DNA of 64,000 bases from NCBI RefSeq assembly GCF_007556775.1, contig NZ_CP041742.1:620001-684000 (forward strand), given 5' to 3'. This document shows positions 48,641 to 59,454 of this stretch, piece after piece. The translations under genes were made by a program, and so were the position numbers. Positions within the stretch are counted from its first letter, which is position 1. Each line of letters starts with the position of its first letter. The notes below the pieces were generated by a model that did no database searches, had not been told where the DNA came from, and saw only the letters and a list, made by a program, of their open reading frames with translations. This stretch comes from Lysobacter lycopersici. Lineage in GTDB: Bacteria > Pseudomonadota > Gammaproteobacteria > Xanthomonadales > Xanthomonadaceae.

Positions 48641-48823
48641 TTTGACGCGGATCAACGCGGATGGACTGGGGTCAAGAGCCGCTTTCGCCCGATCCGCGGT
48701 CATTCCGCGCAAATCCGCGTCGAGTCGCTCCAGCCGGCGAAAAAGCCGTTTTGCCGCGGATGGACGCGGATTCAAGAACACCCTTACCCCGATCCGCGGT
48801 TATCCGTGTTGATCCGCGTCAAA
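48641..48823. repeat. Tandem pair of CGCGGAT-containing inverted elements
   Basis: Two related units, about 48641-48722 and 48750-48823, each carry CGCGGAT motifs on the left (GACGCGGATCAACGCGGATG; CCGCGGATGGACGCGGATTC) and GATCCGCGG plus ATCCGCGTC on the right, so each can fold back. Unit 2 overlaps the last codons of lpxK. Confidence 0.75.
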
Positions 48824-49807
48824 AGCTTTCAGTCCCATGGCGCGGTGGCAATTTGTCCAGCAACGCGATCCAGAACGCCTCCGGCAGCATCGCCTGCGCC
48901 GGCACGCTCCAGCAGCGCTCGTCGGCGAAGGCCGCGCACTTCACCGCGTCTTTCTCGGTCATCAGCACCGGCAGGTCGTTGCCGAAGCGCAGTTCCTCGG
49001 CCGCGTAGCGATGATGGTCCGGGAAGGCATGCGGCACCACTGCGATGCCGAGCGCGCGCAGCATGGCGAAGAAACGCTCCGGGTCGCCGATGCCGGCGAC
49101 CGCATGCACGCGCCGACCGGCGAAATCGGACAGCGGGCGCAAACGCCCGCCACGCATCGGCAGCGCATTGTCCGCGATCACCTGCATCGGCCATTCGCCG
49201 AACCCCGCTTCGCCGCCGTTGACCACGCGGAAATCGCAGTGCGTGCCGCGTTCGACCGGTTCGCGCAACGGGCCTGCGGGCAGCAGCAATCCATTGCCGT
49301 AACGGCGGCGGCCGTCGATGACTTCGATCTCGATATCGCGATGCAGGCGCCGGTGCTGCAGGCCGTCGTCGCAGACCACGATGTCGCAACCCGCGTCGAT
49401 GAGCGCGCGCGCCGCGGCGACGCGATCGCGGTCGGCGCGCACCTTCGCACCAGTCAGGCGCGCGAGCAGCACCGGCTCGTCGCCACCGAGCGCGGGATCG
49501 GTATTCGCTTCGACCCACAGCGGCTTGTCTTCCTGCTCGCGGCCATAACCGCGCGTCGCGATGCCCGGCGTCCAGCCCTGCCGGCGCAGGCGTTCGACCA
49601 GGGCGATGGCCAGCGGCGTCTTGCCGCTGCCGCCGGCGATGAGGTTGCCGACCACGACGACGGGTTTCGAGACGCGTTGCACGCGTGGAAGCCCGAGGCG
49701 TTCGCGCAATGCGAGCGCGCCGCCATACAGCCCCGACAACGCGCGCGCCGTCCACGGCGGGGCTTCGGTGCCGTACCAGTACGCGGGCGGACGACGACGG
49801 CCTGCGC

Positions 49808-49811
<4 letters not shown>
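48819..49811 (-). CDS. lpxK: Tetraacyldisaccharide 4'-kinase
   Basis: Phosphorylates lipid A precursor at the 4' position, 330 residues. Walker A is [15 protein letters not shown], with RGYGRE and [10 protein letters not shown] further on. The start is a GTG at 49811 overlapping the msbA stop (GTGA), which fixes it. Last gene of comEC-exbB-exbD-msbA-lpxK. The stop lies inside a repeat unit. Confidence 0.96.
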
Positions 49812-51579
<1,768 letters not shown>

Positions 51580-51580
<1 letters not shown>

Positions 51581-52026
51581 CAGTCCTTGCCCGCCTTGTC
51601 GCCGGACTGCGGCGGTTCGGGCGCCGTCGCGATCGCGATATGGCGGAAACCGAGCTGGCCGAGCGCATCGAGCGCGGTCACGACGGCCTGGTGCTGGGTG
51701 CGGGCGTCGGCCCGCAGCAGCACGCTGCGATCGCGGTCGGGGCCGGCGACTTCGGCGATGGTTCGTTTCAACGAATCGACGTCGCCGCGCAGCGATTCGC
51801 GGTCCTGCACGAAGTAGCGTCCGTCCGCGTTCACCAGCACGCTGAGCGCGTTCGACGGCGCCTCGTTCGGCTTGCCGTCGGCTCGCGGCAGTTCCAGCCG
51901 CAGCACCGAGCGTGCATCGAACGTGGTGGTGACCACGAAGAAGATGATCAGGCACAGCACCACGTCGATCAGCGGGATCAGGTTGATCTCCGGGCTGTCG
52001 TCGGCGCGGAAGTCGCGGATGCGCAT
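51580..52026 (-). CDS. exbD: ExbD-type biopolymer transport protein
   Basis: A 148-residue protein with one TM helix carrying the essential Asp ([17 protein letters not shown]) and a periplasmic domain. Forms the proton channel with ExbB to energise TonB-type proteins. Overlaps exbB by 1 nt (TGATG). TolR is an alternative name but tol genes are absent. Confidence 0.95.
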
Positions 52027-52724
52027 CAGGCGGCGTCGATGGACGGGGTGATGCCGCGGGTGCCCGGCGCGACCTGTGCCGCGGCCGGAGGAGCGCCGTT
52101 GCCCTTGGCGTCGAGCGTGTCGAGCAACTGGATCGCCTCGTGTTCCATGTCGACGATGTAGCCGGCGATGCGACCGCGGAAATAGCGATGGAACATCAGC
52201 GCCGGGATCGCCACGACCATGCCGGTCGCGGTGCAAACCAGCGCCTTGCCGATGCCGCCGGCGAGCTGGTTCACGTCGCCGATGCCGTGGTCGAGGATGC
52301 CGAGGAACATCTGGATCATGCCGACGACGGTACCGAACAGGCCGAGCAGCGGCCCCGCGGCGGCAATCGTGCCGAGGCTGTTCAGGAACCGCTCCATCCG
52401 GTGCACGAGATGGCGACCGACGTCCTCGATGCGCTCGCGCACCTGGTCGCTCGGCCGGTGGCGCACGTCCAGCGCGGCCGCGAGCAGCGCGCCCAGCGGC
52501 GAGGTGCGGCGCAACGATTCGATGTGGGCGGGATCGGGATTGGGGTCGCGCGCGACCCACGTGCGGACTTCGTCGCCGAGGCCCGGCGGCAGCACCGCAT
52601 CGCGACGCAGGCTCCAGAAACGCTCGACGATGATCGCCACGCTCGCCACCGCCAGCAACAGCAGCGGGATCATCGGCCAACCGCCGGCCCGGACCAGTTC
52701 CAGCACGCGCGCCTCCAGGGGCAT
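52026..52724 (-). CDS. exbB: ExbB/TolQ/MotA-family proton channel protein
   Basis: A 232-residue protein with three TM helices (about 15-33, 125-150, 165-185). AGPLLGLFGTVVGMIQMF is the family's conserved TM2 segment. It starts directly after the comEC stop. Its TonB partner could be one of the TonB-like proteins at 9.6, 20.7 or 21.5 kb. Confidence 0.95.
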   Translation of the reverse strand: MPLEARVLELVRAGGWPMIPLLLLAVASVAIIVERFWSLRRDAVLPPGLGDEVRTWVARDPNPDPAHIESLRRTSPLGALLAAALDVRHRPSDQVRERIEDVGRHLVHRMERFLNSLGTIAAAGPLLGLFGTVVGMIQMFLGILDHGIGDVNQLAGGIGKALVCTATGMVVAIPALMFHRYFRGRIAGYIVDMEHEAIQLLDTLDAKGNGAPPAAAQVAPGTRGITPSIDAA

Positions 52725-55136
52725 TCAATCGGATCGATAGGATAGCCCAGCGGCCCGCGCATGCCTGCGCGCCGCGTCCCATGCCCTCGGATGGGCAATC
52801 CGTTCGCTTTCCAATTCCGGCCCGCCTTGGCGCAGGCGTATCCGCAATGCGCCGAGGTCCTGCGTATCCGCGGTCTTGGCTCCAGCCCCTTGCCAGCGTT
52901 CGACCACGTCCGGCAACGGATGGTGGAAGCGGTTGCCGAACCCTGACGACACCAGTGCGAGCTTGGCTCCGGTGGCGGCAACGAAACCCGGATCCGAGGA
53001 ACCGCCGCTGCCGTGGTGCGCGACCAGCACCACGTCCGCGCGCAGCATCGCCTGCTGTTCGCGCAGCAGCTTGCGTTCGATCACCTCGCCGATGTCGCCG
53101 GTCAGCAGCGCCGCGCCATGCTTGCTCTCGACGCGCAACACACAGCTCGATTCGTTGTCGAGGTAGGGAAAACCGGCCGCGGGATGCAGCACGCGGAATT
53201 CCACGCCATCCCAGTTCCAGTGCGTACCGGCGAGGCAGGGTCGTGTGTGCGGCACGGGACTTCCCGCGGGACTCAGCGACAAGGGCGTCGGAAACGCGCG
53301 TTCGACCGCGGGGAAACCGCCGGCATGGTCGTTGTCGCCATGACTGACCATCGCAACGTCGATCCGCTGCGCGCCCAGCGCATGAAGGGTCGGAACGACC
53401 ACGCGTTCGCCGGCATCGAAGCCGTCGGGCACCGCCGGGCCCATGTCGTACAGCAAGACATGGTGCCGCGTGCGCACCAGCACCGACAGCCCCTGCCCTA
53501 CATCGATCACGGTGAGTTCGCCATCGCCGTATGCAGGCGCGTGCAGCGCCGGCAGCAGCAAGGGCAGCCACAGCAATATCGCCAGCGGTTTTCCCGGCAC
53601 GCCGCGCGGCAGCAGCAGCCAGAACGCGGACGCGAGCGCCAGCGGCACCGCGAACCAGCGCGCTTCCGGCGCCCACCACAAGGCCATCGGCGATGCCGAC
53701 ATCCACGCGAACAGCCGCCACGAGCATTCGAACGCATGCCCGGCCAGCCACCATGCCCACGTACCCGCACCCGGATGCAACGCTTCCAATCCCGCACCGA
53801 CCAGGGTCAGCGGCGCCACGATCAGGCTCCACCACGGCACCGCGAGCAAATTGGCGAACGGCCCGGCCAGCGAAGCCTGGCCGAAGAACAACGCGGTCAA
53901 TGGCAACAGCCCGAGCGTGGCCACGCCCTGCGCGGCGAAGAATCCCCGTATCGGTTTCGTTTCCACGCCCGGCAGGCACCACAGCAACCACGCGACGCCG
54001 AGGAAGCTCAACCAGAAGCCCGGCGACAGCGGCGACAAGGCATCGGCGAGCAACATCGCGATGGCGGCCAATGCCAGTGCATCGCCCGCGCGCGTGGCCC
54101 GGCGCAGTATGCGCGCCAGCACGACGACCGCGATCATCAGCAGCGTGCGCAATGTCGGCAGCGACAGTCCGGCGATCACGCTGTAGCCGGCGGCGAATGC
54201 GAGCGCAGCGACGCCGCAGGCGACCTGGCGCGGACAGCGCCGCGCGAGCAGCGGGAACAGCCACCACAGTCCGCGCGCCAGCAATGCGCCGAAGCCGGCG
54301 ACCAGCCCGACATGGAAGCCGGAAATCGCGATCAAGTGGGTCAGGCCGTCCGCGCGCAGCGTTTCCCAGTCTTCGTCCTGCAAGCCGCCGGTATCGCCGA
54401 GCGCGAACGCGCGCAGGAACCGGGCGGAATCCTTCGGCGCCTGCCGAGCGATCCGTGCGGACATCCTTTCGCGCCAGGCATCGAGACCGCGCGCGATGCC
54501 GATTCGTTTCGCGTTGTCGGCATCGGCGACGTAACCGGTCGCGGCGATACCCTGCGCAAGCGCATTGCGCTCGGCATCGAACCCCCCGGGATTGCGCAGT
54601 CCGCGCGGCGCGCGCAGTTTCGCATCGAATGACCAGCGTTCGCCGGCGTGCACGGGTGCAGGCGGGACGATTCCATCGTGCGATTGCTTGCGGTCGTCGT
54701 ACCAGGCGAGTTGCAAGGTTTTGCCGCGAAGCGCGACATCCGAATCGCCATCCACGACGAAACGGAACCGCGTGCGCTTTGGCTCGCGCATCGGCAGCTC
54801 GACGACGCGGCCTGTGATTTCGACGACATGGCCTTCCATCGCCGGCGGCAGTTGCGCAACCAGCGCGCGATCCGCCTGCAACGTGCACAACCCGAAGCCA
54901 AGCAGCAGTGTTCCCGCGATCCGGGCGATTCCACCCGTCCACCAGCCGGCGATTCCGAGCGCGATGGCAAGAAGTGCAAACCACGTCGGCGCGAATGCCG
55001 GCAGCAACAGGCTCACGACGCAACCCGCCAACAACGCCAGCGCGGTTGCCGGGCCGAACGGCAATGGTTGCCAGCGCGCGTTCACAAGGCGCAGTGACGG
55101 CAATGCAAGGCGTGGGCTTGGAAGCGCGATGGCCAT
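52725..55136 (-). CDS. comEC: DNA internalisation protein ComEC/Rec2
   Basis: Competence channel that takes single-stranded DNA across the inner membrane; 803 residues. N-terminal DUF4131 region (about 25-200), multi-TM competence domain with HLIAISGFHVGLVAG, and a C-terminal metallo-beta-lactamase domain with HGDNDHAGG. All parts are present. The ATG lies only 35 nt after the HigA-like antitoxin stop, so no separate promoter is obvious. Confidence 0.96.
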   Translation of the reverse strand: MAIALPSPRLALPSLRLVNARWQPLPFGPATALALLAGCVVSLLLPAFAPTWFALLAIALGIAGWWTGGIARIAGTLLLGFGLCTLQADRALVAQLPPAMEGHVVEITGRVVELPMREPKRTRFRFVVDGDSDVALRGKTLQLAWYDDRKQSHDGIVPPAPVHAGERWSFDAKLRAPRGLRNPGGFDAERNALAQGIAATGYVADADNAKRIGIARGLDAWRERMSARIARQAPKDSARFLRAFALGDTGGLQDEDWETLRADGLTHLIAISGFHVGLVAGFGALLARGLWWLFPLLARRCPRQVACGVAALAFAAGYSVIAGLSLPTLRTLLMIAVVVLARILRRATRAGDALALAAIAMLLADALSPLSPGFWLSFLGVAWLLWCLPGVETKPIRGFFAAQGVATLGLLPLTALFFGQASLAGPFANLLAVPWWSLIVAPLTLVGAGLEALHPGAGTWAWWLAGHAFECSWRLFAWMSASPMALWWAPEARWFAVPLALASAFWLLLPRGVPGKPLAILLWLPLLLPALHAPAYGDGELTVIDVGQGLSVLVRTRHHVLLYDMGPAVPDGFDAGERVVVPTLHALGAQRIDVAMVSHGDNDHAGGFPAVERAFPTPLSLSPAGSPVPHTRPCLAGTHWNWDGVEFRVLHPAAGFPYLDNESSCVLRVESKHGAALLTGDIGEVIERKLLREQQAMLRADVVLVAHHGSGGSSDPGFVAATGAKLALVSSGFGNRFHHPLPDVVERWQGAGAKTADTQDLGALRIRLRQGGPELESERIAHPRAWDAARRHARAAGLSYRSD

Positions 55137-55208
55137 GCCGGCAGCGTGCCGGCAAGCGTCGGCGGAATCGATCAGCGGGTGGCGCGCTTGCGGGTCGGAG
55201 TTGTCCGA
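55137..55208. repeat. 72-bp repeat, copy A (includes higA 3' end)
   Basis: Pairs with 55845-55916, 72 bp each, about 10 mismatches by eye, no gaps. It covers the antitoxin C-terminus and the DNA just after it. Confidence 0.85.
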
Positions 55209-55489
55209 GACATCGGCGTGGCGCGCAATTCGATGCCTAGTGCGCGAACGAGCCGGAACACGGTGTCGTAACGCGGTTTAGCACCGGGAGCCACGGCCTT
55301 GTACAGACTTTCGCGACCAAGCCCGGCGTCGCGGGCCAATTGGCCCATGCCCCGTGCTTTCGCCACGTCAGCGACGGCCTGCAGGAATACGTCCGGATTC
55401 TCGTCTTCCAGTGCGGCATTGAGGTATTCCGCGATGACGGCATCGCTGTCCAGGTAGTCGGCGGCGTCGAAGTCGGCGATGCGTTTCAT
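55172..55489 (-). CDS. HigA-type antitoxin
   Basis: A 105-residue addiction-module antidote of the COG3636 group. The HTH (about 55-85) reads GMGQLARDAGLGRESLYKAV, and an N-terminal segment DAADYLDSDAVIAEYLNAAL should contact the toxin. The Thr/Arg-rich tail ends MSRTTPTRKRATR. ATG overlaps the toxin stop by 4 bp. Confidence 0.93.
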   Translation of the reverse strand: MKRIADFDAADYLDSDAVIAEYLNAALEDENPDVFLQAVADVAKARGMGQLARDAGLGRESLYKAVAPGAKPRYDTVFRLVRALGIELRATPMSRTTPTRKRATR

Positions 55490-55788
55490 GTTTCGTTCTC
55501 CAATCGCCTGAGGATCGCCTTGGCCTGGCTGATATCGCGCTGCTGCGAGGATTTGTCGCCACCGCAGAGCAGCAGATAGACGGCCTCGCCCCTGCGGCAG
55601 TAGTACAGGCGATAACCCGGGCCAGCGTGGATGCGCATCTCGGAAACGCCCTCGCCGACCGACTTGCAATCGCCGAAATTCCCTGCCTCCGCTGAACGGA
55701 TGCGCGCAATTACACGGCCTTTTGCAACCGGATCCCGCAACGCCTTCAGCCATGCGTCGAATTCCAGCGTGCGCAGGAATCGGCTCAC
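55486..55788 (-). CDS. HigB/RelE-ParE family toxin
   Basis: A 100-residue toxin of the phage-derived Gp49-like HigB group. FLRTLEFDAWLKALRD, GNFGDCKSVGEGVSEMRI and GPGYRLYYC are the family landmarks. Toxin-first order is usual in higBA. Start is GTG at 55788, only 5 nt after the -10 box. Confidence 0.93.
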   Translation of the reverse strand: MSRFLRTLEFDAWLKALRDPVAKGRVIARIRSAEAGNFGDCKSVGEGVSEMRIHAGPGYRLYYCRRGEAVYLLLCGGDKSSQQRDISQAKAILRRLENET

Positions 55789-55793
55789 GGCAG

Positions 55794-55822
55794 AATGTAT
55801 CCGTTTGGATACAGCATGTCAA
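55794..55822 (-). promoter_or_regulatory. higBA promoter and autoregulatory operator
   Basis: Minus strand TTGACA (55822-55817), 17-nt spacer, TACATT (55799-55794). A TGTATCC-N4-GGATACA palindrome (55796-55813) covers the spacer and -10, ideal for antitoxin repression. Confidence 0.88.
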
Positions 55823-55844
55823 GATTGAACGATTGACGGCCCAC

Positions 55845-55916
55845 ACCGGCAGCGTGCCGGTTAGCGTCAGCGGAGTGGATCAGCAGGTGACGCGAGTGCG
55901 GGTCGGAGTTGTCCGA
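55845..55916 (-). pseudogene. Remnant of a second HigA C-terminus (72-bp repeat, copy B)
   Basis: Aligned to copy A it still reads RTTPTRTRVTC-stop in the HigA frame, near-identical to the real antitoxin tail RTTPTRKRATR. The rest of the gene is absent; the zinc-ribbon gene ends right upstream. Confidence 0.75.
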
Positions 55917-55919
55917 TCC

Positions 55920-56363
55920 TTAGCGTCGAATCCCGAGATAAAACAGAAACACGATGATTGCTATCGGCAACAGGAGATAGACGGAGTAAGCAATGATCCG
56001 ACTCTTTGGTAGCCAGTATCTGCGTGGGGCCCATTCGGCCAAACGAATAATTCGTGGCCAAATCAATCGATAGCACAAGAAATACCATGGGACTACGGCA
56101 AGTACCAGAATCGCAGTTTCCCATTTAGGCGGGACGCTATTTTCCGGAACCACATAGTGCATGAGAGAAACAGATACGAAAATTACCCCAATCTGCACAC
56201 CAATAAAAACAAGAAGCGACCCCCATGTCGCCTTAAGTTTTGCATGACATTTTCTGCAAACAATTTCTGGTGGATCTTCACTAGAACCCGGCGTAGGTAC
56301 CAGATGACTCGCCTCATCGACGGTGATTTCGTATCTCCCGCATTTCGGGCAAGTTCTCGCCAT
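55920..56363 (-). CDS. Zinc-ribbon membrane protein, low GC
   Basis: A 147-residue protein: two CxxC knuckles (CPKC at 5-8, CRKC at about 36-39) then four TM helices. GC about 40% by hand count on two lines. No family recognised beyond the general zinc-ribbon/TM build. It ends directly against the HigA remnant. Confidence 0.75.
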   Translation of the reverse strand: MARTCPKCGRYEITVDEASHLVPTPGSSEDPPEIVCRKCHAKLKATWGSLLVFIGVQIGVIFVSVSLMHYVVPENSVPPKWETAILVLAVVPWYFLCYRLIWPRIIRLAEWAPRRYWLPKSRIIAYSVYLLLPIAIIVFLFYLGIRR

Positions 56364-56373
56364 CGCAGCCCCC

Positions 56374-57129
56374 TCAAACCTGCCCCGCTCCCAACTCCCG
56401 CAACTTGCCTTCGTGCAGTTCCATCACCCGGTCCAGCCGCCGCGCGAGGCTGCGGTCGTGGGTCACCAGCACCAGGCTGGTCTTCTGCGCGCGGTTCAAT
56501 TCCAGCATCAGCGCGAACACCCCGGCCGCGGTCTTCTCGTCGAGGTTGCCGGTCGGCTCGTCGCCGAGCACGCAGGCCGGCTTGTTCACCAGCGCACGCG
56601 CCACTGCCGCACGCTGGCGTTCGCCGCCGGAAAGCTCGCCCGGCTTGTGCGCAAGGCGATGACCGAGGCCCACGGCCTCGAGCAATCCCTTCGCGCGCGA
56701 ATTCGCTTCGTTCACGTCCGCGCCGCCGAGCAGCACCGGCAGCATCACGTTCTCCAGCGCGGTGAATTCCGGCAGCAGGTGGTGGAACTGGTAGACGAAA
56801 CCCAACGCCTTGTTGCGCAGCTGCCCGCGCGCGGCGTTCGACATGCTCGCGATGTCCCAACACGCACGGACGCCATTGAACTCGCCATCAACCCAGATAT
56901 CGCCTTCGGTCGGAATATCCAAGCCACCGAGCAAATGCAGCAGCGTGCTTTTCCCAGCACCGGAAGCACCGAGTATGGCGACTGTCTCTCCAGCCTGAAT
57001 CGATAGATCCAAGCCTTGAAAAACAGGCGTAACCAGCTTTCCTTCCCTGTATGTCTTGGACAAGCCTCGACACTGGATAACTGCTCCATCCGCAGGCTCA
57101 AGTTGATCCATCATTTGATGCTTACTCAT
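56374..57129 (-). CDS. lolD: Lipoprotein-releasing ABC transporter ATPase LolD
   Basis: A 251-residue ATPase that powers release of outer-membrane lipoproteins from the inner membrane. Walker [10 protein letters not shown], signature LSGGERQR, Walker [13 protein letters not shown], plus the LolD-type [12 protein letters not shown]. The 5' third of the gene is about 52% GC (56881-57120) against 70% further along, a sign of recombination. Overlaps lolC by 8 bp. Confidence 0.95.
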   Translation of the reverse strand: MSKHQMMDQLEPADGAVIQCRGLSKTYREGKLVTPVFQGLDLSIQAGETVAILGASGAGKSTLLHLLGGLDIPTEGDIWVDGEFNGVRACWDIASMSNAARGQLRNKALGFVYQFHHLLPEFTALENVMLPVLLGGADVNEANSRAKGLLEAVGLGHRLAHKPGELSGGERQRAAVARALVNKPACVLGDEPTGNLDEKTAAGVFALMLELNRAQKTSLVLVTHDRSLARRLDRVMELHEGKLRELGAGQV

Positions 57130-58363
57130 AGCGCAGCGCCTCCGCCGGTGCGGTGCGCGAGGCGCTCCAAGCCGGATACAGCGTCGCGAGGAAGGCCATG
57201 ACCAACGCGACGATGGCGATGATGGTCACGTCGCTGGCCTCCAGTTGCGTCGGCAATCCGGTGATGTAGTACACGTCCTCCGGCATCAGCTGCACGCCGA
57301 ACACGTGCTCGATCGCGCGCAGGATGCGCTCGAGGTTGAGCGTGAGCGCGATGCCGCCGACCACGCCGGCGATCGTGCCGATCACGCCGATCAGCGAACC
57401 CTGCACCATGAACACCTTCATCACCCCGCCCGGGGTGAGCCCGAGCGTGCGCAGGATCGCGATGTCCGCCTGCTTGTCGGTGACCAGCATCACCTGCGAG
57501 GACACCAGGTTGAACGCGCCCATGGCGATGATCAGCGACAGCAGGATCGCCATCATCGTCTTCTCCAGCTTGAGCGCGCGGAACATGTTGGCGTTGTCCT
57601 GCTGCCAGTCGGTGACGCGGTAGGGTCCGCGCAGGCGCAACGCGAGATCGCGCGCGACCGCGAAGGACTGGTCCATATCGTGCAGGCGCAGGCGCACGCC
57701 GGTCGCGGCGTCGCCCATGCGCAGCACGCGCTGCAGGTCCTGGAAGTTCGCCACCGCCAGGCCCTTGTCGTATTCCTGGTAGCCGGCCTCGAAGATGCCG
57801 CTGACGGTGAAGCGCTTCATCTGCGGAATCGCCCCGACGGGCGAAGCCTGGAAATCGGTGGTCACGATTACTTTGTCGCCGACGCCGACGTTGAGCCACA
57901 GCGCGAGTTCGCTGCCGAGCACGATGTTGAAGCTCCCGGGCGTGAGCTGGTCGAGCCGGCCCTGGGTCATCTTCTGCGCCAGTACCGAGACCTTGCTTTC
58001 CTCGGCCGGGATCACGCCGCGCACGATCGCCGGCTGGCGTTGCGGCCCGGTGATCAATGCCTCGGCCTCGATGTAGGGCGCGGCGCCGGCGACGCGCGGG
58101 TCGCGATAGGCCTCTTCCACCGCCTGCCGCCAGTTCTGCATCGACGCGCCGTCGGCGCTGATGGTCGCGTGCGCGGCCATCTGCAGCATGCGGTCGCGGA
58201 TCTCGCGCTGGAAACCGCTCATCACCGCCAGCGTGGTGATCAGCGCGGCGACGCCGAGCGCGATGCCAAGGATCGACGCGAGCGATATGAAGGAAATGAA
58301 GCCGTTGCGGCGCTTCGCGCGCAGGTAGCGCAGGCCGATGGCGACGGGAATGGGTTTGAACAT
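57122..58363 (-). CDS. lolC: Lipoprotein-releasing permease LolC/LolE
   Basis: A 413-residue MacB-like permease: TM1 near 25-48, large periplasmic domain, and three C-terminal TMs with [17 protein letters not shown] and [16 protein letters not shown]. Forms the Lol complex with LolD. Only one permease gene is present, so it may work as a homodimer (LolF-like) or have a partner elsewhere. Confidence 0.95.
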   Translation of the reverse strand: MFKPIPVAIGLRYLRAKRRNGFISFISLASILGIALGVAALITTLAVMSGFQREIRDRMLQMAAHATISADGASMQNWRQAVEEAYRDPRVAGAAPYIEAEALITGPQRQPAIVRGVIPAEESKVSVLAQKMTQGRLDQLTPGSFNIVLGSELALWLNVGVGDKVIVTTDFQASPVGAIPQMKRFTVSGIFEAGYQEYDKGLAVANFQDLQRVLRMGDAATGVRLRLHDMDQSFAVARDLALRLRGPYRVTDWQQDNANMFRALKLEKTMMAILLSLIIAMGAFNLVSSQVMLVTDKQADIAILRTLGLTPGGVMKVFMVQGSLIGVIGTIAGVVGGIALTLNLERILRAIEHVFGVQLMPEDVYYITGLPTQLEASDVTIIAIVALVMAFLATLYPAWSASRTAPAEALRYE

Positions 58364-58387
58364 GCGCGAGCCTTGCCGAAGCAGCCG

Positions 58388-58834
58388 CTATGGTGCCACC
58401 CGCGCCTGCCTTCGCGCAGCCTCGGCCGCCATCGCGGCCAGCCGCAGTTCACGCCGGCCCGCGGCGGGAAGCGTGTCCGGCCACCAGGCGAGGCGCCGGG
58501 CCTTCCCGCTTTCGCGCCAATCGAGGAATGCGAGCGAGCCCCGCCATTGCAATCGCGGTCGTTCGACCCGCACGCCGTCCACGAACAGCACGCCGTCCGC
58601 GCGCCACGTCAATCGGATCGGAGCGCGCCTGCGTTCCCGTCGCGCGAGCCAGAAGCCCCACGCCAGGGCGAACAAGGCGGCCGGCCATGCAATCCCGGCC
58701 GACAGGTTCGATGCGAGCAGCGACAGGCCGGCGAGCAGGCCAAGCAGGATCAACGCCGCGCAGAGGACTGCGGACGGCTTCCAGTCAGACCGGAAGCTCG
58801 CGGATGCGCTGGACGAGCGTGGCGAGTTCGGCAT
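58388..58834 (-). CDS. YgfX-like small membrane protein
   Basis: A 148-residue protein with two TM helices (about 20-65) and a basic, Trp-rich cytosolic tail. Sits just downstream of sdhE, the same partner as YgfX (CptA) in E. coli. Similarity is in build and position rather than clear motifs. Overlaps sdhE by 50 bp, so the true start may be further in. Confidence 0.7.
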   Translation of the reverse strand: MPNSPRSSSASASFRSDWKPSAVLCAALILLGLLAGLSLLASNLSAGIAWPAALFALAWGFWLARRERRRAPIRLTWRADGVLFVDGVRVERPRLQWRGSLAFLDWRESGKARRLAWWPDTLPAAGRRELRLAAMAAEAARRQARVAP

Positions 58835-59033
58835 CGGGCGGGGCCTCGTAACCCAGGAACCATCGCCACAGCCTGTCGTCTTCGCTATCGAGAAGCGCTA
58901 GGAAAACGCCGCGCTCGCGCTCGGAAGCTTCCGGATATCCGCAATCCAGCCAACGTTCCAGCAACTGGTCGAGTTCCTTCATGCCGCGTCGGCATTTCCA
59001 GCGCAGGCGGCGCAGTTCGACGTCGTCATTCAC
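58785..59033 (-). CDS. sdhE: FAD assembly factor SdhE
   Basis: An 82-residue factor that helps attach FAD to SdhA. The RGMKELD stretch holds the essential RGxxE motif, with LRRLRWKCRRG before it and DRLWRWFLG after. Start is GTG at 59033 overlapping the MAPEG stop (GTGA). Confidence 0.95.
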   Translation of the reverse strand: MNDDVELRRLRWKCRRGMKELDQLLERWLDCGYPEASERERGVFLALLDSEDDRLWRWFLGYEAPPDAELATLVQRIRELPV

Positions 59034-59452
59034 GCCAGCAGCAGTTGCAGGCCCAGCCACGCCCACAGCGCGAACAGCGCGAAACCGCCGGAGACGTAGG
59101 CGTAGAAGCGGTGCATGACCTTGTTGTAGCTGCAATGGATCGCGCTGTGCACGACGCGCAGGGCGACGAACAGCCATGCCAGCCCCAGCGTGACCGGCCC
59201 GACTTGCCCGGTGAGCGCGGCCACGACCAGCGCCGCGTAGAACAGCACCGGCAGTTCGAACAGGTTGCGGAAATTGTCCGCGGCGCGGCTGTCGGTCAAC
59301 TTCGCGTTGGCCTGCGCCGAGGTCGCCACCGCCTGCGGATGGATGCGCTCGCGCTTCATCTGCCCGACGCGGGTGAAGAACATGCGCCACCACACCACGA
59401 AGGTGAGCGCGACCATGGCGAACGCCGGCGCGAAGATGCGGGCGTCGACCAC
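59030..59452 (-). CDS. MAPEG-family membrane protein
   Basis: A 140-residue, four-TM protein of the MAPEG superfamily: RAADNFRNLFELPVLFYA and R-V-x-H-S are its landmarks. Starts with GTG 2 nt after sdhB. Family members are glutathione-linked or of unknown function in bacteria. A role in complex II is not known. Confidence 0.9.
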   Translation of the reverse strand: MVDARIFAPAFAMVALTFVVWWRMFFTRVGQMKRERIHPQAVATSAQANAKLTDSRAADNFRNLFELPVLFYAALVVAALTGQVGPVTLGLAWLFVALRVVHSAIHCSYNKVMHRFYAYVSGGFALFALWAWLGLQLLLA

Positions 59453-59454
59453 GA

